From: Camarhynchus parvulus
Taxonomy: Eukaryota; Chordata; Aves; Passeriformes; Thraupidae
Direction: 5' to 3'
DNA length: 64,000 bases
Assembly: GCF_901933205.1 (NCBI RefSeq)
Contig: NC_044572.1
Coordinates: 21,104,501 to 21,168,500, forward strand
Shown here: piece by piece, positions 58,801 to 64,000 of the stretch
How positions within the stretch are numbered: position 1 is the first letter of the stretch
Layout of the letters: every line of letters starts with the position of its first letter
Position numbers and translations under genes: made by a program
The notes under the pieces: model-generated
Databases searched by the model: none
Seen by the model: only the letters and a program-made list of their open reading frames with translations
What the model was told of the DNA's origin: nothing

Positions 58801-61800
58801 CCTCAAACCTTGGATGTGATGTTTCCAACACAAAAGAATATTACCCAATTGTTTGGTCAAAACTCCCACGCTCTTGGCAGTGAGGAGGAGATTAATGAAA
58901 GTTGGGAGGAAGAGGCAGATGGGTGTGGAGAAAAGGTATAGGGATTTTTGTTGATTATACCTGTTAGCGTTTCTGAGGTACCTGGATAGAATTGTTGTAC
59001 AAGCTGTGATTGTGTTAGACAAACAGATTCTATACATTGAATCTGTGAAAGGGCACAATCTGCCAGACATTCACCACCACAAGAACTGAACATGATTCTG
59101 ACTAAACTTTTCTTCATAAATACTTTCCTTCTCAAAAGGGCAGCATCTGGACTTTAGAGTGCTATCATAAAGCCTATCTTTTGGGGTACAAGATGTACAG
59201 CATAGGAGTAGTTTAGACAGTAAACCTGGAAGGCTATTAGACATCAGGAAAAATACCAAAGGAAAGAACAAGTGCAATTAATAAAACATAAAACATTTGC
59301 TCCATAAAAATCTAGAATATCATCATTACTGCTTCAAATTAGTTGAAGAGTAATTATCCCCAAGATGCTCCAGTACCTTCTACATCTTGCTTTCAAAAGT
59401 TTAACAAAACAGGAAGGAACTGATAAAGCTAAGGATGTAAAACTCTGTTTGATTAATAAGGCGAAAAGAATGAAAATAAATTATTTTAAGTAGAATGACA
59501 ATACAAACAAAATTGGACAGCTCTAGTTATCTGTGTTGCGAGTGTGCACATGCAAGTATCTGAACTGCAGTGAAGGTGACCTTGCATAGTCTCATCTCAT
59601 AGAAAAGCAGATTAAAATTCCTATTTATCTCAACTATTGTCATTACTACTTTCAATAAACAATACAAACCTAGTGGAAGAATCCAGCTGATTGTTTACGT
59701 GAGTAAATGCTTGATTTGCTGAAATTGAGCAGCCTTTTTTGCTGAGGTGATTTAGAAAAAGAATTTATTGAACACTTTTAGGGGCATTGGAATGCTTTGT
59801 GAACAGGGTGGAAAAAGTCCTTATGAAGCTTTACTTTAAGGAAGGTCTTCTCACGAGACTTGTAACATGTGAATCAATATCATAAATATTTCCACTGTTT
59901 ATCTGCGATAAGGAAAAAGGAACTTCTCTATATCCCAGTGGTGTAAAGGCAGCAGAAAATTCAAGGTTAAGATTGTCATTGAGGCATATTCCTCCCCTGG
60001 TGAGACCAGGTGAGACTCAGTGAGGACAGCAAGTGTGTGCCCTGCAGAGGGGCAAAGGTGGTGAGCTCCACACCCCCTGGGTGCACCAAGCGAGGGCAGG
60101 TCAGCTACAGCAGAGGAGCAGACATCTCCTCCTCGCAAGAAAAAAAAGGAGTGGGGGAGGAGAATGTGCTGAAAGTGTGTGGAGAAAGTGAAAGGAAAGA
60201 AAGATGGGCTGCTCAATGCCCTTCCTTCCCACCAGATCCTGAGAAGAATACTGTGCTCTATACTGTGCTAAAACATGACATTTAGACTTAAGCACTTTAA
60301 ACAGTCCCCTGGGCTATGTTCAGGGTGCAGAACAGCTGTATGTATAATTAAGTAAAGCTAATTACAATAAATTAAGTTAACTAGAAAATCAGTCACAGCT
60401 TTCATTCCTAAAAGTTCTGTTGTTGTCAGACTTGAAACTGCTGCAGGGCAAGATGCTGGGCCACTACAGATTGTCAGAGACCTAGTCACTCTGTTTTATT
60501 TTTAAGACTGAATTTGTAACTGGAAAATGTTGGAGTAATGGGAAGGTTCTTCATGTGTTCCAAATTTAGCATCCAGACAAGGCTGCTGATCTCTCTGGGG
60601 TAATTGTAGCAGTGAGGTACATGCCTTCTCTTTCTCTTGGCTACAGAAGACTGCTGAATGTTGAAATTGGCACCAGGATATGGTGTGAATGTTTCCTTTG
60701 CCCATCCACCCAGCCATGCCTGCACAGCTCTACTCTAAAACTGTCACAGGTGCAAAAGGTTTTGTTCTACCACAGCTTTTAAACATAACACAGAGTCCAC
60801 TGAAAATGTAGTCCAGCTCCAGCAAAGCCAGCAGAGTTGTATAAATATGCTGTTGGTGAGTCCTCTCAGAGAAAAGGGTTTGCCTAACCATTTATTGAGA
60901 TTCCTGCTTCAAGCTGTGCCAGGAAAAAAGAGGCAACCTGCCAGAAGCAAGCCTTATTCTGTTGCAACTAGTGGAGATTGTAATGCAACAGATGAATTTG
61001 TTTGGATTTACGGTGGAATTGCTGTCTTGAGGATCAACTGCAGGGAGAATTGTTTGCAAAAGTTTTCTGAAGAAAACATTGTGCAGAATTTGGCTCTAGC
61101 TGAGAAAATGTGTGAAGCACAAAACCCTGAAATCAAGGCAAAGACACCATGAAAATGTCACTGCAGCTTGCTTTTATGTTATTGCTCCCAGAACATCTGC
61201 TGCTGTCCAGTCTCAGAAGTGGGATAGTGGGCTGGACAGATCTTTAAACTCACCTTATATGAGTATGATGATTGCACAGTCTGCTTTTTCAGTTGCAGGA
61301 TGCATTCAGGAAGGAACAAATCGTGGTTCAGCTGGCACACAGCAAAGAGAAGCCAAAGGCTGTGAAAATTCCTCCTGTGCCTCAGTACTGGATGCTGGAG
61401 TGCAGACCAGATTGTGAGAGGGAGAACGATCTTTCTTTGCAGAGTAATGACTTTACTTTGTGCAAGGAGAAAGGAATTACGTTGGCAGAAGCTTTGGTTT
61501 TGCCTTCTCCCCACAACAAGGCAGTTCCCTGTGCTAGCAGATATAGAATGCTCCATGCATCACTGCCTCAAAGTGCTCCTTTTTCTTCAAGCCTCTCCTG
61601 GAAAAGTGCAAAAAATTCCCTTCCATTGCCCTAAATTTGGGGCAAAACCTGGAGTGAGCCTCCTAGCAGCAAAAGTGCCATTGAAAACTACATTTAATTC
61701 ATCTGCATTTACCTTACTGGATAAGAAGGGATGTCACCACAGTAAAGATTTTTGGAATAAAAATGAGTCAGTAACTATCTTTAAAGGACTCAGTTTAAGA

Positions 61801-63145
61801 GTAGGCGTAATGCAATCCACACAGGCTGTGAAGTTATTCTCATCAGGAGGCTTAAAGGAATGTTTCTGGGAACCAAGGTGAATTAAAGTTTGACCTTCTT
61901 TATAAAATTGTCTTTCTCAACACTTTCTCTTATATATACACTTGTTTTCAGGTTTCAGGAATGAGCTGCATTGATCCTGTTTTTGGAGATCAGTCATAGT
62001 GGTAAACAGCAAGTCTCTGTGATTTATGACTGGGCTTGCTGATAGTACCTTAGAGATGTCTGAGCACCTGCAGCTGGAGATCCAGCTTTAGGAAGCACCA
62101 ATTGAAGCCTTTCAGGTATAGCTATTCCCCCTGTACTCATTTGTGAGATGCAAACAAATCAGATGAGACAACAGTGATTATCACCAGTGATACTGATCAC
62201 TGTTCAGGCCATGGAAAACAGATCATTCTGGTGTTATAATATTCTTCAACATCCCCTTCCCCCATGCCATCCTTGATCAGTCCTTAATTAAACACTACAC
62301 ATGTGGAATTTCTCATACCAGTAATAATAATGAAGAGACAATATCAGGAACTATAATGCACAGCATAGATTTGACAAAATTAGTAGAGAACTTTTTAGTT
62401 GGTGAAGTATTCAGGGCAGTCAAAAGTGTTTTTGATGTTGTATTGACTCACAACATGATTTCACACCAGCCACCCCAAGAACACAGCTACTGTGTGCAAG
62501 TCCTAGTTAGTCAGCATAAATGTCAGCAATGCAAAATAAAACAGTATTTGTGAAGACTGAGATTAATTAACGTGTTTGCTTACCATTGAACTTAATGAAA
62601 ACAAGGGCAGCATAGAGCACACTCATGCATAGCCATGCTCACACCATTATCTTTTCTTTCTGTCTGACACTGATGGATATAAAGGCATCATGCAATGCAG
62701 ATAAACCTGTCACTGACAGGAAAGACTGGCTAGGGAAAGACCCTCCTTAAACTGCTGGCTTCAAATTCAGCCATTTTCACTGCAAACAAAACAATACAAG
62801 AATAAACTTGGCTGGGATTGGGGACTGGATGTTGTCATGATATTGGCAGACAAGGCTGTGGTACACTTCAGCCTCACTTTGGCTGCACAGCATGGAGCTT
62901 AGGGGGAAGTCTACCACTCTCTGAGCCACTGCTAAATCTGCCCCTTGGTGTTGAAAGGAAAACGTCAGAATGCCTGAGATTCAGCAGCTGGTTTGTAACA
63001 TTACATCTTTTGACACCAACACAGCAGCAGCAGCAGCAAACAATTGTGGGGAAAACCCTGCAGGTAAGTGGCACATCTGTATTGATCCAGACCTATTTAG
63101 AAAGGAATTGAAAACATGCCACTCTTTATTAGCAGTGATTGAAAG
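52811..63145. other. Unannotated AT-rich DNA, about 10.3 kb
   Basis: No gene or recognised transposon. 53000-53550 has low repeat content and dense words such as TCATTAATTAAAG, ATGCTAATGAG and GATTAATATAC, so it is a candidate conserved non-coding element. 60840-61880 has overlapping plus-strand open frames in all three frames (101, 101, 120 and 155 codons) without domains, judged compatible with chance. A short (CAG)5 run lies at 63022-63036. Minus-strand frames at 58654-59070 and 61179-61556 also lack domains. Confidence 0.5.
63022..63036. repeat. (CAG)5 trinucleotide run
   Basis: Five CAG units in plain sequence. The frame around it (62818-63111 plus) would encode a short Gln run, and another (62970-63158) an Ala run. 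Neither is supported as a gene. Confidence 0.9.
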
Positions 63146-63425
63146 CACAGATTTTTAAGACTGGGAGGAATCATCATGATTTGATAGTCTGATCTTTTGT
63201 ACAACACAGGTCAGAGGAGTTCTCTGGCACAAGGCCAGAAGTCAGGTTTCTAGGGTGTATTTTCTAGGAAATTAAGTATAGCTTTATTTCTTAAAAAGTC
63301 TGTGAAAGAATCATCTCAGTCCTTCATAATGTATTCCAATTGCTAATCACTCTGAGCACCACCATACTACTCTTCCTGATCTCCACCAATCAACTCACAG
63401 ACATTAGGAGTAAAACTTAACCAAC
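63146..63425 (-). mobile_element. Ancient CR1-type LINE 3' tail, minus strand
   Basis: CACAGATTTTTAAGACTGGG followed by AGGAATCATCATGATTTGATAG, TCTGATCTTTTGTACAACAC and AGGTCAGAGGAGTTCTCTGG (63146-63228) reproduces, with many substitutions, the reverse-complemented 3' end of an old amniote CR1 (L3-like) family that reads roughly 'AGATTTTAAGGCCAGAAGGG ... CATCTAGTCTGACCTC ... AACACAGGCCAGAG'. Further right, AATGTATTCCAATTGCTAAT then CACTCTGAGCACC (63329-63361) fits the later TTCCAATGGTTAATTACCCTCA block. The part between is weak and the right edge is uncertain. This family predates birds, so the insertion is likely very old. Confidence 0.65.
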
Positions 63426-64000
63426 TTTGAGCAACTTCAGTAGTGGTCTGCAGCTGTGGCAGTCACACTAGGTGCCTTTCACAGACAGTAGAACAAATAG
63501 AAACTTTAAGGGAGTGATTCATCTAACCTGTTTTAGACATCTCCTTCAGACTGAGATGAATTGTGCTTTACAATCTACTGAGAGTATTGCTTGGATCTGT
63601 ATTGACACACAGAGCTTCTAGATGGACTGGCTTGAGCACAGTCATCTATATTTAGCCAGATGAATCCTACCATCATGCATGACTTCTTTCTGTTGAAGAG
63701 TTTGGCCTTTCTCAGCTAGATACTTGTGGAAAAACTGTCCCTTAGCCCTGATCTTGTCAAGAGGAATAAAGAGGGTGCCTTAGTATTTTACTTGTTTCCT
63801 AATAATAAAAATAAATATTTTTACAGTCTTCAAATTTTCAATTTCATTCATGGACTGTGAACATCAGAAGTAGAGATGTGATCATATGTCAGGATGGTAA
63901 ATATATCAGTAATAGGAACAACAACATTGGCTGTACTAGGTCAGTCCCAAGGTCCATCTAGATAAATGTCCTGTCTTTGACAGAGGTGTGCAGTGGCTGA
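63426..64000. other. Unannotated right flank
   Basis: AT-rich sequence with no recognised gene or repeat. The CR1 remnant to its left could extend some way into it in a form too decayed to align by eye. Confidence 0.45.

Noticed and set aside
60847..61881. Run of plus-strand open frames (101, 101, 120, 155 codons) as exons
   Set aside because: Three overlapping frames cannot all be coding, none shows a known domain, and lengths are within chance expectation. Transcript evidence would be needed.
63337..63425. Possible second mitochondrial insertion
   Set aside because: The C/A/T-rich run with ACCACCATACTACTC looked like mitochondrial ND sequence, but no ND or COX reading frame fitted. The block lies exactly where an ancient CR1 tail continues, which explains it better.
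1..64000. Undescribed gene system (operon, defence locus, phage, CRISPR)
   Set aside because: Composition and CR1 content show vertebrate nuclear DNA with no host gene recognised. Nothing in the sequence supports a multi-gene system here.

Overview
The window is nuclear DNA from a vertebrate, very probably a bird. At least five recognisable CR1 (chicken repeat 1) LINE fragments carry the avian-type 3' end, with truncated 5' ends and terminal ATTCTRTG-like octamers. Interspersed repeats are otherwise sparse, the DNA is moderately AT-rich, and there are no Alu, L1 or other mammalian repeats. Nothing looks prokaryotic: there is no operon structure, and no ribosome binding sites or long ORFs. I could not determine the order or species.

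I found no host protein-coding exon I would defend. Open frames reach only about 170 codons, in line with chance for 64 kb, and they overlap each other on both strands. No tRNA, rRNA or CRISPR was recognised. The window is best read as intergenic or large-intron sequence whose readable content is dead mobile DNA, one mitochondrial insertion and small repeats.

Layout: 0.70-1.40 kb, minus-strand CR1. 9.31-9.50 kb, short minus-strand CR1 3' tail. 16.55-16.86 kb, nuclear copy of mitochondrial COX2 with TGA-Trp codons, two nonsense changes and a small deletion. 28.12-28.32 kb, probable fossil of a non-CR1 LINE reverse transcriptase. 32.54-32.58 kb, 14-bp tandem repeat containing a palindromic E-box. 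40.79-40.98 kb, very old CR1 tail. 42.32-42.97 kb, CA microsatellite and a mirror-symmetric A-rich tract. 47.15-52.81 kb, the densest repeat cluster, with two plus-strand CR1 3' ends and one internally deleted minus-strand CR1 that still shows ORF1 esterase, ORF2 endonuclease and 3' tail but lacks the reverse transcriptase. 63.15-63.43 kb, another very old CR1 tail. GC-richer unannotated islands lie at about 13.8-14.1, 22.96-23.44 and 36.8-37.1 kb. Several AT-rich blocks with dense homeodomain- or octamer-like words (18.3-18.75, 28.78-29.0, 53.0-53.55 kb) are the best places to test for conserved non-coding elements.

Family assignments come from recall of repeat and mitochondrial sequences, not from a database search. 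CR1 boundaries are accurate to perhaps 20-50 bases.
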